The notes below the pieces were generated by a model. The model had not been told where the DNA came from. It was given only the letters and a program-made list of their open reading frames with translations, and searched no databases. Made by a program: the position numbers and the translations under genes. A DNA stretch of 12,262 nucleotides from an uncultured Collinsella sp. (GTDB taxonomy: Bacteria > Actinomycetota > Coriobacteriia > Coriobacteriales > Coriobacteriaceae), in the NCBI GenBank assembly GCA_905207425.1, contig CAJLLB010000057.1:1-12262 (forward strand), in the 5' to 3' direction. The stretch's first letter is position 1; every line of letters starts with the position of its first letter. This document shows, one piece after another, positions 6,482 through 12,262 of the stretch.

Positions 6482-6727
6482 TAATTAAAATAGACGCGGC
6501 GTTATCTGGGCATTTGGCACCAAATTACGACATTTCTTTATCGATTATTTACGCTGGTAGCTAACTCGCAGCTAATCGTCATTCGCTTGTCAACAAAATT
6601 GGCATCTCTTTATGTCCTTTGGTATAGAGGATATAGTTATTAACCCCTCCCCCAATAATTTTGAGTGATCTGCGAGACAGTAGACGTCCTCACTCCTCAT
6701 GATTACCGCGCATTGCCATCCACCGGA
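6482..6727. other. AT-rich non-coding region upstream of the HTH gene
   Basis: About 250 bp that is visibly richer in A and T than its surroundings and lacks a credible gene. A minus-strand open frame of 76 codons (6590-6820) runs back through the reductase terminator, has no SD, and is Cys-rich without pattern, so I do not call it. No tRNA, terminal repeat or known riboswitch pattern was recognised. Confidence 0.4.
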
Positions 6728-6770
6728 GCAAAACAAAAAGGGCGGGACCTGCTGCGCTTGCAGGCCCCGC
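6728..6770 (-). terminator. Rho-independent terminator of the flavin reductase gene
   Basis: On the minus strand an 11-bp stem (GCGGGGCCTGC pairing with GCAGGTCCCGC, one G-U pair; 6760-6770 with 6742-6752) closes a 7-nt loop and runs into CCTTTTTGTTTTG. It lies about 75 nt after the stop codon. A second stem without a T-tract (6800-6809 with 6820-6829) precedes it. Confidence 0.9.
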
Positions 6771-6799
6771 ACCGATTGACACCCGACGGGACACAGCCG

Positions 6800-6829
6800 G
6801 GCGAGACGGATCCGTGCCACCGTCCCGCC
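6800..6829 (-). other. Extra 3'-UTR hairpin of the flavin reductase transcript
   Basis: GGCGGGACGG and CCGTCTCGCC form a 10-bp stem with one G-U pair around a 10-nt loop, between the reductase stop and its terminator. It has no T-tract, so it is more likely an mRNA 3'-end structure than a terminator. Confidence 0.45.
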
Positions 6830-6845
6830 TGGCCGCGATGTTCAA

Positions 6846-8876
6846 CTACAGCTCGTTGGCCGCGTGATACGCCGTGCGAATGGCGCTCGCAATGTCGGCG
6901 GTGCGCTCACCCGAGCAGTCGCCCACGCAGGTCACGGGCACCGTCACGCCATCCAGGTCAAACGCGTTGGCCTTGGAGCCCACGGCCATCACCACGTAAT
7001 CGCAGGCGATCTTCACCGGCTCCTCGGCGCCGTCCTCGGTGGTGCGAACAGCCTCCACGCCCTCGTCGGTAATGGCGGTCAGGCGGGTCTTCACGTGCTG
7101 CTCCACGTTGTGCTCGGCAAAGTCGCTCATAATCAGCGGCAGAATGGTCTCGGACTCGCCCGCGGCAATCTTGTCGAGCATCTCCACGATCGCCACCTCG
7201 CAGCCGTGCTGCAGCAGGTACTCGGCAGTCTCGGTGCCCACCAGGCCGCCGCCAATGACGGCGACGCGGCCCGTAAGCTCCACCTTGCCGGCCAGCACGT
7301 CCCAGCTCGAGACGACCTTCTCCGAGTCGGCACCCGGAACGGGGATGACCACGTCGTGCGCGCCCACGGCCACAATCGCGGCGTCGGCGGCGTTGAGGTC
7401 CTCAGCGGTAGCGGCATGGTTGAGCTCAACCTTCACGCCCAGGCCAGGCAGAATCTTCTCGTAGTACTCGACCGAGCGCATAATCTCGTCCTTGCGCGGA
7501 GGCGCAGCCGCCAGCACAATCTGGCCGCCCAGATGATCGCTCGCCTCGCAGACGGTCACGTCGTAGCCGCGCTTGGCCGCCACGCGCGCGGCCTCCAGGC
7601 CGGCGATGCCGCCGCCCACCACGGCGATCTTCTTGTCGCCCTCGCCCGGCTTGATGGCGATGGTCGCCTCGTCGCCGTTCTCGGCATTGAGCACGCACGA
7701 AATGTACTTGCGGTTTTGAATCGCATCGACGCAACCCTTGTTGCAGTTGAGGCACTCGCGGATGGGCTCACCCGTGGCGGCCTTCAGCGCAATGTCGGGG
7801 TCGCACATGAGCGAGCGGCCATAGGCGATGATGTCGGCGGCGCCGTCTTCCAGAATCTTCTCGCCGGCCTCGACCGAAACCACGCGGCCCACGGTTGCCA
7901 CCGGCACGGAGACCAGGGCCTTGACGCGCTCGGCCACGGGCAGCGTCCAGTTGTAGGGCATGGCGCCCATGGGCGGAATGGTGTCGCCCATGTTGCCGGT
8001 GTGGTTGGCCTGTGCGACCTGGATCATATCGATGCCCGCGCCCTCGAGCAGCTTGGCGAACTCGCAGGCCTCGTCGGGCTGCAGGCCGCCCTTGCCGCGC
8101 GGCGTGCCGTCGGGGTTCTCCATGATCACGGGGAGCTTGTACTCCACCATCAGCTGCGGCGCGGCTTCCTTAATGGCAGCGACGACCTCCAGCGCGTAGC
8201 GAACGCGGTTCTCGAACGAGCCGCCGTACTCGTCGGTGCGCTGGTTGAGGATGGCCGAGCACAGCGAACCTACCAGGCGGTCGCCGTGGACCTCGATGGC
8301 ATCGATCCCGGCCTGCTGCGCGCGAGCGGCCGAGGCGGCGATAGCCTCCTTGATCTGGGTGAGCTGCTCCACACTCGCCTCGTTCACAAAGTGCTGCATG
8401 TCGTGGTGCAGCTTGGCGTAGGCCTGGTTGCGGATCTCGTTGGACTCGGCCATCTTGGCGGCAAAGGTCTCCTCGTCGCCGGCGGCCTTGGCCTCCTGCG
8501 CGGCCTTGGCGGCGGCCATGGATCCCATGACCATGCGGCCGACACCGGGCACGTCGTACTCGGGGTGGAACAGCTGCAGCGCGACCTTGGCGCCGTGCTT
8601 GTGGACGGCATCGGCCAGGGCCTTAAACGTGGGGATTTGGGCGTCGGTCGCCAGCTTGGGCGTGGGGCTTGCGGTCATGACGGGAGCAACGTCGCCGATG
8701 ACGATGTAACTCACGCCGCCACGGGCCAAGCGCTCGTAAAAAGCCAGGCTGCGCTCGCCAATGGAGCCGTCACGCTCCTCGTAGCCGGTGGTCAGCGGCG
8801 GAAACATAATGCGGTTTTTGAGCTCAAGGGGGCCAACCGTAATGGGCTGAAGCAGCTTGGATGCAGGTGCGGTCAT
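6846..8876 (-). CDS. FMN/FAD/[4Fe-4S] NAD(P)H-dependent reductase, old yellow enzyme / 2,4-dienoyl-CoA reductase family
   Basis: A 676-residue cytoplasmic oxidoreductase built like 2-enoate and 2,4-dienoyl-CoA reductases. An N-terminal FMN TIM barrel (about 1-365) opens with QPITVGPLELKNRI. A 4Fe-4S motif follows (C375, C378, C382, C394; CxxCxxxC-x11-C), then an FAD Rossmann fold (VVGGGIAGLEAA near 419) and an NAD(P)H Rossmann fold (VIGGGLVGTETA near 540). It would pass hydride from NAD(P)H through FAD and Fe-S to FMN and reduce an activated C=C bond. Oddities: the usual HAAHGY-type active-site loop reads EVHGDRLVGS (about 195-204), and an Ala/Glu-rich insertion follows RMVMGS (about 118-165). 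Start: GAGAGGA lies 6 nt before the ATG at 8876 but touches the ATG at 8882, so the second is preferred. The substrate cannot be named. Confidence 0.85.
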   Translation of the reverse strand: MTAPASKLLQPITVGPLELKNRIMFPPLTTGYEERDGSIGERSLAFYERLARGGVSYIVIGDVAPVMTASPTPKLATDAQIPTFKALADAVHKHGAKVALQLFHPEYDVPGVGRMVMGSMAAAKAAQEAKAAGDEETFAAKMAESNEIRNQAYAKLHHDMQHFVNEASVEQLTQIKEAIAASAARAQQAGIDAIEVHGDRLVGSLCSAILNQRTDEYGGSFENRVRYALEVVAAIKEAAPQLMVEYKLPVIMENPDGTPRGKGGLQPDEACEFAKLLEGAGIDMIQVAQANHTGNMGDTIPPMGAMPYNWTLPVAERVKALVSVPVATVGRVVSVEAGEKILEDGAADIIAYGRSLMCDPDIALKAATGEPIRECLNCNKGCVDAIQNRKYISCVLNAENGDEATIAIKPGEGDKKIAVVGGGIAGLEAARVAAKRGYDVTVCEASDHLGGQIVLAAAPPRKDEIMRSVEYYEKILPGLGVKVELNHAATAEDLNAADAAIVAVGAHDVVIPVPGADSEKVVSSWDVLAGKVELTGRVAVIGGGLVGTETAEYLLQHGCEVAIVEMLDKIAAGESETILPLIMSDFAEHNVEQHVKTRLTAITDEGVEAVRTTEDGAEEPVKIACDYVVMAVGSKANAFDLDGVTVPVTCVGDCSGERTADIASAIRTAYHAANEL

Positions 8877-8896
8877 GGACATTCCTCTCTTGTAGG

Positions 8897-8917
8897 CGCG
8901 GCGGCGATGTTGCCGCG
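8897..8917 (-). other. Hairpin in the reductase 5' leader
   Basis: A 6-bp perfect stem CGCGGC / GCCGCG with a 9-nt loop lies about 20 nt upstream of the reductase start codon, just before the Shine-Dalgarno sequence. It could slow translation initiation or be chance in GC-rich DNA. I could not assign a confident promoter in 8918-9017. Confidence 0.3.
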
Positions 8918-9017
8918 TAGTTGTCTAGAGGATATGGCATGGAGGCACAGCAGCACAACGGAAATCGGCGAATATCAGGTGGCGGCAGGTGGATGGGGCA
9001 GAGCGGGGCGGCCCGTC

Positions 9018-9245
9018 GGTTTATCTCAATCTGTAACAGTTACGCGGCAAAACCGGGTCTTACTGTTACAGATCGAGACAAACCAAACCCGCCTGCTAGA
9101 AAATCTCAATCTATAACATCAACTCGGCAAAATCCGTCCCTCGTGTTACAGATTTAGACAAACACGACCCAACCCACCGGTATATCTCGGTCTGTAACAC
9201 CTAGCCGCCCAAATCGGGTCTAGATGTTACAGATCGAGATTTTGT
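9018..9245. repeat. Array of three 67-bp palindromic units (period 80-81 bp)
   Basis: Three units at 9018-9084, 9098-9164 and 9179-9245. Each has a left arm TCTCAATCTGTAACA (or a 1-2 base variant) at 9024, 9104 and 9185, and the complementary right arm TGTTACAGATCGAGA ending at 9078, 9158 and 9239. In unit 1 the pairing extends to about 23 bp with two mismatches (GGTTT outside, CAAACC at the far end). The 9-bp core TCTGTAACA and its complement are spaced exactly 34 bp within each unit and 46-47 bp between units. The middle is also conserved (CGGCAAAA or CCGCCCAAAT, then a complementary 3-bp CCG/CGG). It sits between the tRNA-fMet terminator and the reductase leader, with no coding potential. 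Candidates are an operator array, a structured RNA, or a lineage-specific intergenic repeat. Confidence 0.85.
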
Positions 9246-9262
9246 TTGAGAGGCCGAGAATT

Positions 9263-9280
9263 GGACCGAAAACACGGTCC
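9263..9280. other. Small perfect hairpin between palindrome array and tRNA terminator
   Basis: GGACCG and CGGTCC form a 6-bp perfect stem around AAAACA. It has no T-tract on either strand and no evident role. Confidence 0.35.
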
Positions 9281-9287
9281 CGAAATA

Positions 9288-9319
9288 ACAAAAAAGCTCG
9301 CCGGCTAGGCCGACGAGCT
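9288..9319 (-). terminator. Rho-independent terminator of tRNA-fMet
   Basis: On the minus strand an 11-bp stem (AGCTCGTCGGC with GCCGGCGAGCT, one U-G pair) around a 3-nt loop is followed by TTTTTTGTT, 9 nt beyond the encoded CCA of the tRNA. Confidence 0.9.
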
Positions 9320-9328
9320 GCAAGTTCT

Positions 9329-9405
9329 TGGTCGCGGGGGCAGGATTTGAACCTACGACCTCCGGGTTATGAGCCCGGCGAGCTACCAGACTGCTCCACC
9401 CCGCA
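9329..9405 (-). tRNA. Initiator tRNA-fMet (anticodon CAU), CCA encoded
   Basis: A 77-nt cloverleaf can be drawn in full. The acceptor arm is (U)GCGGGG / CCCCGC(G), the D arm GAGC/GCTC, the anticodon arm CCGGG-CTCATAA-CCCGG, and the T arm GTAGG-TTCAAAT-CCTGC, then discriminator A and CCA. Initiator features are the three consecutive G:C pairs (GGG/CCC) at the base of the anticodon loop, A11:U24, and a non-Watson-Crick first acceptor position (U1 against G72). Elongator tRNA-Met lacks these. Confidence 0.96.
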
Positions 9406-9436
9406 ATGTCTGGGCGCCTCATGTGCGCAAGAAAGA

Positions 9437-9465
9437 ATATTACGCGGGAGTTCGGTAAACGGCAA
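9437..9465 (-). promoter_or_regulatory. Promoter of tRNA-fMet
   Basis: On the minus strand TTGCCG (9460-9465) and TAATAT (9437-9442) are 17 bp apart. The predicted start is about 25 nt before the tRNA 5' end. Good spacing and a matching -35 support a housekeeping sigma promoter. Confidence 0.65.
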
Positions 9466-9557
9466 GGAAAATCTCGTAGAGCATAATTCCTTCATATTTA
9501 AACCCCTCAGCCCCTATCACCGTAAACGAATCGCAGCCGAGCGCCGTCGGCGGCGCG

Positions 9558-9565
9558 TATACAAT
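9558..9565 (+). promoter_or_regulatory. Candidate -10 element of coaX
   Basis: TATACAAT stands out in GC-rich DNA 36 nt before the coaX ATG, directly after a GCGCCG-TCGG-CGGCGC hairpin (9541-9556). No convincing -35 is seen at the right spacing. Confidence 0.4.
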
Positions 9566-9601
9566 GGTGCGCGTCCTTTTATGCCAACACCGGGAGTAGA
9601 C

Positions 9602-10375
9602 ATGCTGCTCGCTATCGATATGGGAAACACGCAGACGGCCATGGGCCTGTTTGACGGAGACGAGTTGGTGCAGTCGTGGCGTATGCCCACCGACCGCTCC
9701 TATACCGCCGACGAGATCCATGTGCGCCTGATGGGTTTCTTCAAGATGTACGGCCTTTCGCTCGACGCGGTCGACGCGATCGCCTTTGCAGGCGTGGTGC
9801 CGCAGCTCTCGCGCGAATGGCACGCCGTGGCCGACCGCATTGCCGCAGACGCCATCGTCATCGGACCGCAGACGGCCGCGGTGACCAAGCTGCGCGCGGC
9901 GCGTCCCCAGGCCGTAGGCGCCGATCGCGTCGCTAACGCCGTTGCGGCCGAAACTTTCTACGGCGCGCCGGCAATCGTGGTGGACTTTGGCACCGCGACC
10001 AATATCGACGTCATCGATGAGGACGGTTATTACATTGGCGGAGCGATTGCGCCGGGCATCCGCATTTCGATGGACGCGCTCGCCGCCCGAGCCGCCAAGC
10101 TCGCCAGCGTTCCGCTCGAGGCGCCCGAGCACGCCATCGGCCGCGATACCGAGGAGTGCATCAAGGTCGGCGCCGTAACGGGCGCCGCCGCCATGGCTGA
10201 GGGCCTGGTCGCGCGCATGAAGCGCGAGCTGGGCCGCGAGGATGCCACCGTTATCGCCACGGGCGGCCTCGCCAGCATCGTCGCCGATTCGACCGACGCC
10301 TTCGACATAGTCGACGGCCAACTCACCATCAAAGGCATCTGCGAAATCTACCGCCGCATGCAGGAGCTGGGATAG
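9602..10375 (+). CDS. coaX: Type III pantothenate kinase CoaX
   Basis: A 257-residue cytoplasmic kinase catalysing ATP-dependent phosphorylation of pantothenate, the first committed step of coenzyme A synthesis. It belongs to the ASKHA fold, and all family blocks are present: the N-terminal phosphate loop DMGNTQTAMGLFDG (6-19), FAGVVPQLS (about 62-70), VGADRVANA (about 107-115), VVDFGTATNIDVID (about 124-137), GGAIAPGIRISMDAL (about 145-159) and VIATGGLASI near 218. Length matches the family. Start: the ATG at 9602 has GGGAG 5 nt upstream and begins with MLLAIDMGNT; the longer open frame upstream reads back through the tRNA and is not coding, and an ATG at 9581 would add seven residues without a better SD. 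It is transcribed alone and convergent with the BirA-like gene. Confidence 0.95.
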   Translation: MLLAIDMGNTQTAMGLFDGDELVQSWRMPTDRSYTADEIHVRLMGFFKMYGLSLDAVDAIAFAGVVPQLSREWHAVADRIAADAIVIGPQTAAVTKLRAARPQAVGADRVANAVAAETFYGAPAIVVDFGTATNIDVIDEDGYYIGGAIAPGIRISMDALAARAAKLASVPLEAPEHAIGRDTEECIKVGAVTGAAAMAEGLVARMKRELGREDATVIATGGLASIVADSTDAFDIVDGQLTIKGICEIYRRMQELG

Positions 10376-10431
10376 AGCAGGGGCTTAAGTCAAGCACGCC
10401 CGATGCCACAGTCCCCGCAAATGCTCGCCAA

Positions 10432-10450
10432 GCCTATTCCCCAGATAGGC
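10432..10450. other. Small hairpin downstream of coaX
   Basis: GCCTAT and ATAGGC form a 6-bp perfect stem around a 7-nt loop just before the main terminator. Its role is unclear; it may be an accessory 3'-end structure. Confidence 0.35.
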
Positions 10451-10454
10451 GAAA

Positions 10455-10490
10455 CCCTCCCCGGCACAGGCCGAGGAGGGTCTTGTTGTC
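10455..10490 (+). terminator. Terminator between convergent coaX and BirA-like genes, possibly bidirectional
   Basis: CCCTCCCCGGC (10455-10465) pairs with GCCGAGGAGGG (10470-10480) over 11 positions with one mismatch, around a 4-nt loop. It is followed on the plus strand by TCTTGTTGTC. On the minus strand it is followed by only TTTCGCC, so termination there would be weaker. Confidence 0.65.
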
Positions 10491-10520
10491 ATCGTTGTCT
10501 TTGAGCGCTGGCGCCTCGCG

Positions 10521-11222
10521 CTACAGTCCGCGAATTCGTACAGCCTCGGGCGGAAACTCTTGCTCGCCGGCATCGGTCTTGATGGTCGCACGACCCCAGA
10601 TGTCCAGGCCCGCAAACACACCGACCGCAAGCGGCAAGCCGTTGGGCGACACCGCCGCAACTTGGCGGCCCAGCAGCGGCACCATGTCGAAGTACTCGCC
10701 CAGCACGGGAGCCAGCGGACCGGCAGCGCCCTGCGGCGTGTTGGCAACAACCGCCCAGGTGTCCACACGGGTCAGCACGGCGGCGGCCAACTCCTCGACC
10801 AGCGCTTCGTCGGCCGCATCCACACCGAGCTCGCTCAACGCCGAAAGCTCAATATCCACCGTCACGGCACCGAACATGCCCGCGGCACCGGCACCGCCGT
10901 TCACGGTAACGCGCGCGAACGACGTCTCAAATGCGGGCGCGCCGCACACAATGTCGCTCGGCCACTGGATACCCACCTTACCGGCAAGGCCCAACCCCGG
11001 CGTCGATGCCGTGCCCACGAGCGCGTCCATCATGCCCATCGCGGCCACAAACGGCAGGCCGTGGAAGGCATGCATGTTCACATCGGGGCGCACAACCAGC
11101 GAAAACGTCAGCGAAGCATCGCCCGCGCTCCACGCGCACCAGCCCGCGGACACGCCCTCGCGGCCCGCGTCGCGCGCCGCGTCGAGCTCGGTGCCGGCGA
11201 CAACAGCATTCATCTCGATCAT
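10521..11222 (-). CDS. Degenerate BirA-like (biotin-protein ligase family) protein
   Basis: A 233-residue protein with the overall order of a monofunctional biotin-protein ligase. Recognisable blocks are TFSLVVRPDVN (39-49), LPFVAAMGMMDAL (56-68), VGIQWPSDIV (83-92, for the usual KWPNDI/L), and a C-terminal SH3-like domain (GRQVAAVSPNG to PPEAVRIRGL, about 185-233). The nucleotide/biotin loop GRGRRGR is missing: its place, about 18-31, reads DAGREGVSAGWCAW. The region after PSD that normally carries the catalytic lysine (RKxxGI) reads CGAPAFETSFARV, without lysine. It may not catalyse biotinylation. The ATG at 11222 directly abuts the folK stop, indicating one operon. A GGGG is the only SD-like upstream sequence; an in-frame ATG at 11213 is the alternative start. 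It could also be a divergent family with another role. Confidence 0.6.
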   Translation of the reverse strand: MIEMNAVVAGTELDAARDAGREGVSAGWCAWSAGDASLTFSLVVRPDVNMHAFHGLPFVAAMGMMDALVGTASTPGLGLAGKVGIQWPSDIVCGAPAFETSFARVTVNGGAGAAGMFGAVTVDIELSALSELGVDAADEALVEELAAAVLTRVDTWAVVANTPQGAAGPLAPVLGEYFDMVPLLGRQVAAVSPNGLPLAVGVFAGLDIWGRATIKTDAGEQEFPPEAVRIRGL

Positions 11223-12262
11223 CTACATACGCCCCAATTCGCCCACGATATGGCCCACGCGGTCCTCGGGCTCCTTGACCTCGACACCGTTGTAGCGGAA
11301 GAACCGCGCCGGGTCGTGCATCAGGTCCTCGAGCGGCACCAGCACAAAGTCGCGCTCGCCAATGAGAGGATGCGGCAGGCGCAGCTTTTTGCCGCCGTGG
11401 GTCTCGCCATCCATCCACAGCAGGTCCAGGTCGATGGTGCGCGGACCGTTGGCCTTGGCCTTCTTGGAGCGGTCGCGCCCCAGCTCGGCCTCGATCTTCA
11501 TGAGCTCATCGAGCAGCACCAGCGGCGCCAGCTCGGTCTTGATCTCGATGACGGCGTTGGCAAACGCGTCCTGGCGCGTCTCGTAGGCCGGCTCGCTCTC
11601 GTAAATCTTGGAGGAGTTGGACACGCAGGTGAGTGGAATCTCGGCGATCATCTCGCGTGCGGCGCGGATGTTGTCGCAGCGATGCCCCAGGTTGGAGCCC
11701 ACGGCCACAAACGCGCGGCGCGGCTGTGGCTTGGCAACCGCCCAGTAGCCGTTCAGGAACTGCGCAAAACCCGCGGCGTCGTGCACGCGCACGATGTTGG
11801 CACCGGCCTGGATGGCGCCCAGGCACACGCCAAACGTAGCGGCATCGCGCTCGGCGGCCTCGGTCACGCCCGAGACGGCGCCCACAAAGCGCTTGCGCGA
11901 CACGGCACACATGAGCGGATAGCCCAGTGACGCCATCTTGGCAGTCTCGCGCTGGATGACGATGTCCTCGTTAGCCGACTTACCAAAGCCCGGGCCAGGA
12001 TCGATGCAGATGCGGTCGCGCGACACGCCGGCATGGATGAGCGTGCGGGCCTGGTCGGACAGAAAGCCCATGACGCGGCGCATGATGGGCGCAGAATCGG
12101 GCAGGGTAAAGCGGCGGAGCTGCGAGGTGGGCACATAGGCCTCCTCGCGGCGGGCGCTGCGGCGCATCATGGCGGCCAGGCGGTCATTGGACTCCGATGC
12201 GGCCTCGGTGGCTGCGGACGCGGCCTCGGGCGCGGGCGCGACGGTCTCGGCGGCAGCTGCCT
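11223..12262 (-). CDS. folP-folK: Bifunctional dihydropteroate synthase / HPPK (FolP-FolK fusion), 5' end outside window
   Basis: The open frame runs past the right edge, so the N-terminus is missing. The visible 345 or so residues hold the C-terminal half of dihydropteroate synthase and a complete 6-hydroxymethyl-7,8-dihydropterin pyrophosphokinase. Numbered from the internal Met at 12170, DHPS shows DPGPGFGKS (57-65), CAVSRKRFVG (88-97) and NIVRVHDA (125-132). HPPK follows at about 152, with VGSNLG (157-162), DAFANAVIEI (201-210), GPRTIDLDLL (242-251) and LPHPLIGERDFVLVPL (265-280). These are sequential folate steps, HPPK making the pyrophosphate substrate DHPS uses. An Ala/Glu/Pro-rich stretch (12180-12260) interrupts the DHPS part where a loop is expected. 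The Met at 12170 is not the start because homology and open frame continue upstream. The downstream BirA-like gene is in the same operon. Confidence 0.9.
   Translation of the reverse strand, partial: AAAAETVAPAPEAASAATEAASESNDRLAAMMRRSARREEAYVPTSQLRRFTLPDSAPIMRRVMGFLSDQARTLIHAGVSRDRICIDPGPGFGKSANEDIVIQRETAKMASLGYPLMCAVSRKRFVGAVSGVTEAAERDAATFGVCLGAIQAGANIVRVHDAAGFAQFLNGYWAVAKPQPRRAFVAVGSNLGHRCDNIRAAREMIAEIPLTCVSNSSKIYESEPAYETRQDAFANAVIEIKTELAPLVLLDELMKIEAELGRDRSKKAKANGPRTIDLDLLWMDGETHGGKKLRLPHPLIGERDFVLVPLEDLMHDPARFFRYNGVEVKEPEDRVGHIVGELGRM

Noticed and set aside
6590..6820. Minus-strand 76-codon open frame downstream of the flavin reductase
   Set aside because: It spans the reductase terminator, lacks an SD, and resembles no family I recognise.
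6846..8876. Bile-acid enzyme BaiCD or BaiH
   Set aside because: Same broad family, but the active-site loop differs and no other bai genes are nearby; substrate assignment is not supportable.
6864..9116. Plus-strand open frame of 750 codons
   Set aside because: It is antisense to the whole flavin reductase gene and runs through its leader and the palindrome array; His/Gly/Leu-rich composition without domains is typical of a shadow frame.
9018..9245. CRISPR array
   Set aside because: The repeats are long palindromic units of 67 bp with conserved interiors and 13-14 bp gaps, only three copies and no cas genes; CRISPR repeats are shorter with unique spacers of similar length.
9288..9405. tRNA-fMet as a phage or island attachment site
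   Set aside because: No duplicated tRNA 3' end, integrase gene or island was seen in the window.
9224..9601. N-terminal extension of CoaX
   Set aside because: The frame is open upstream, but it reads through the palindrome array, tRNA-fMet and its promoter; the CoaX motif begins right at the ATG at 9602, which has its own SD.
10560..11930. Plus-strand open frame of 456 codons
   Set aside because: It is antisense to the BirA-like gene and folK, both of which have clear family motifs; no support for coding on the plus strand.

Overview
The window most likely comes from a high-GC Gram-positive anaerobe of the gut Coriobacteriia, with a Collinsella-like organism the best guess. The pointers are a membrane [NiFe]-hydrogenase operon, an anaerobic flavin/Fe-S old-yellow-enzyme family protein, GC-rich codon use with Ala-rich insertions, type III pantothenate kinase, and a CCA-encoding initiator tRNA. 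This placement is inferred from gene content and style; no search was run.

Layout, left to right. (1) Positions 58-5714, minus strand: a compact operon for an energy-converting (Ech-type, group 4) [NiFe]-hydrogenase. In transcription order it encodes a fused EchA-EchB membrane protein, then EchC, EchD, EchE and EchF, with gaps of 12 nt or less and one TAATG overlap. The order is that of the classical echABCDEF operon, but A and B are one 960-residue polypeptide, and EchC and EchD carry long low-complexity C-terminal tails. The large subunit keeps both Ni-binding CxxC motifs and stops right after the second. (2) 6001-6405, minus: a stand-alone tandem helix-turn-helix protein resembling an IS150-type OrfA without a transposase partner. 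It has its own terminator and a palindrome at its putative promoter. (3) 6846-8876, minus: a flavin/4Fe-4S/NAD(P)H oxidoreductase of the 2-enoate/2,4-dienoyl-CoA reductase family, with a strong terminator. (4) 9018-9245: a non-coding array of three long, regularly spaced palindromes. (5) 9329-9405, minus: initiator tRNA-fMet with promoter and terminator. (6) 9602-10375, plus: coaX. (7) 10521-12262, minus: a degenerate BirA-like protein preceded by a FolP-FolK fusion that runs off the right edge. CoaX and the BirA-like gene converge on a shared terminator hairpin.

How it works together: by family knowledge, the Ech complex would oxidise reduced ferredoxin, evolve H2 and pump ions, disposing of electrons from fermentation. 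The flavin reductase is a plausible separate electron sink for an unsaturated substrate that cannot be named from sequence. The right side is cofactor metabolism (CoA, folate, and a possibly vestigial biotin-ligase relative). The least explained elements are the palindrome array, the EchAB fusion and the BirA-like protein lacking its catalytic motifs.
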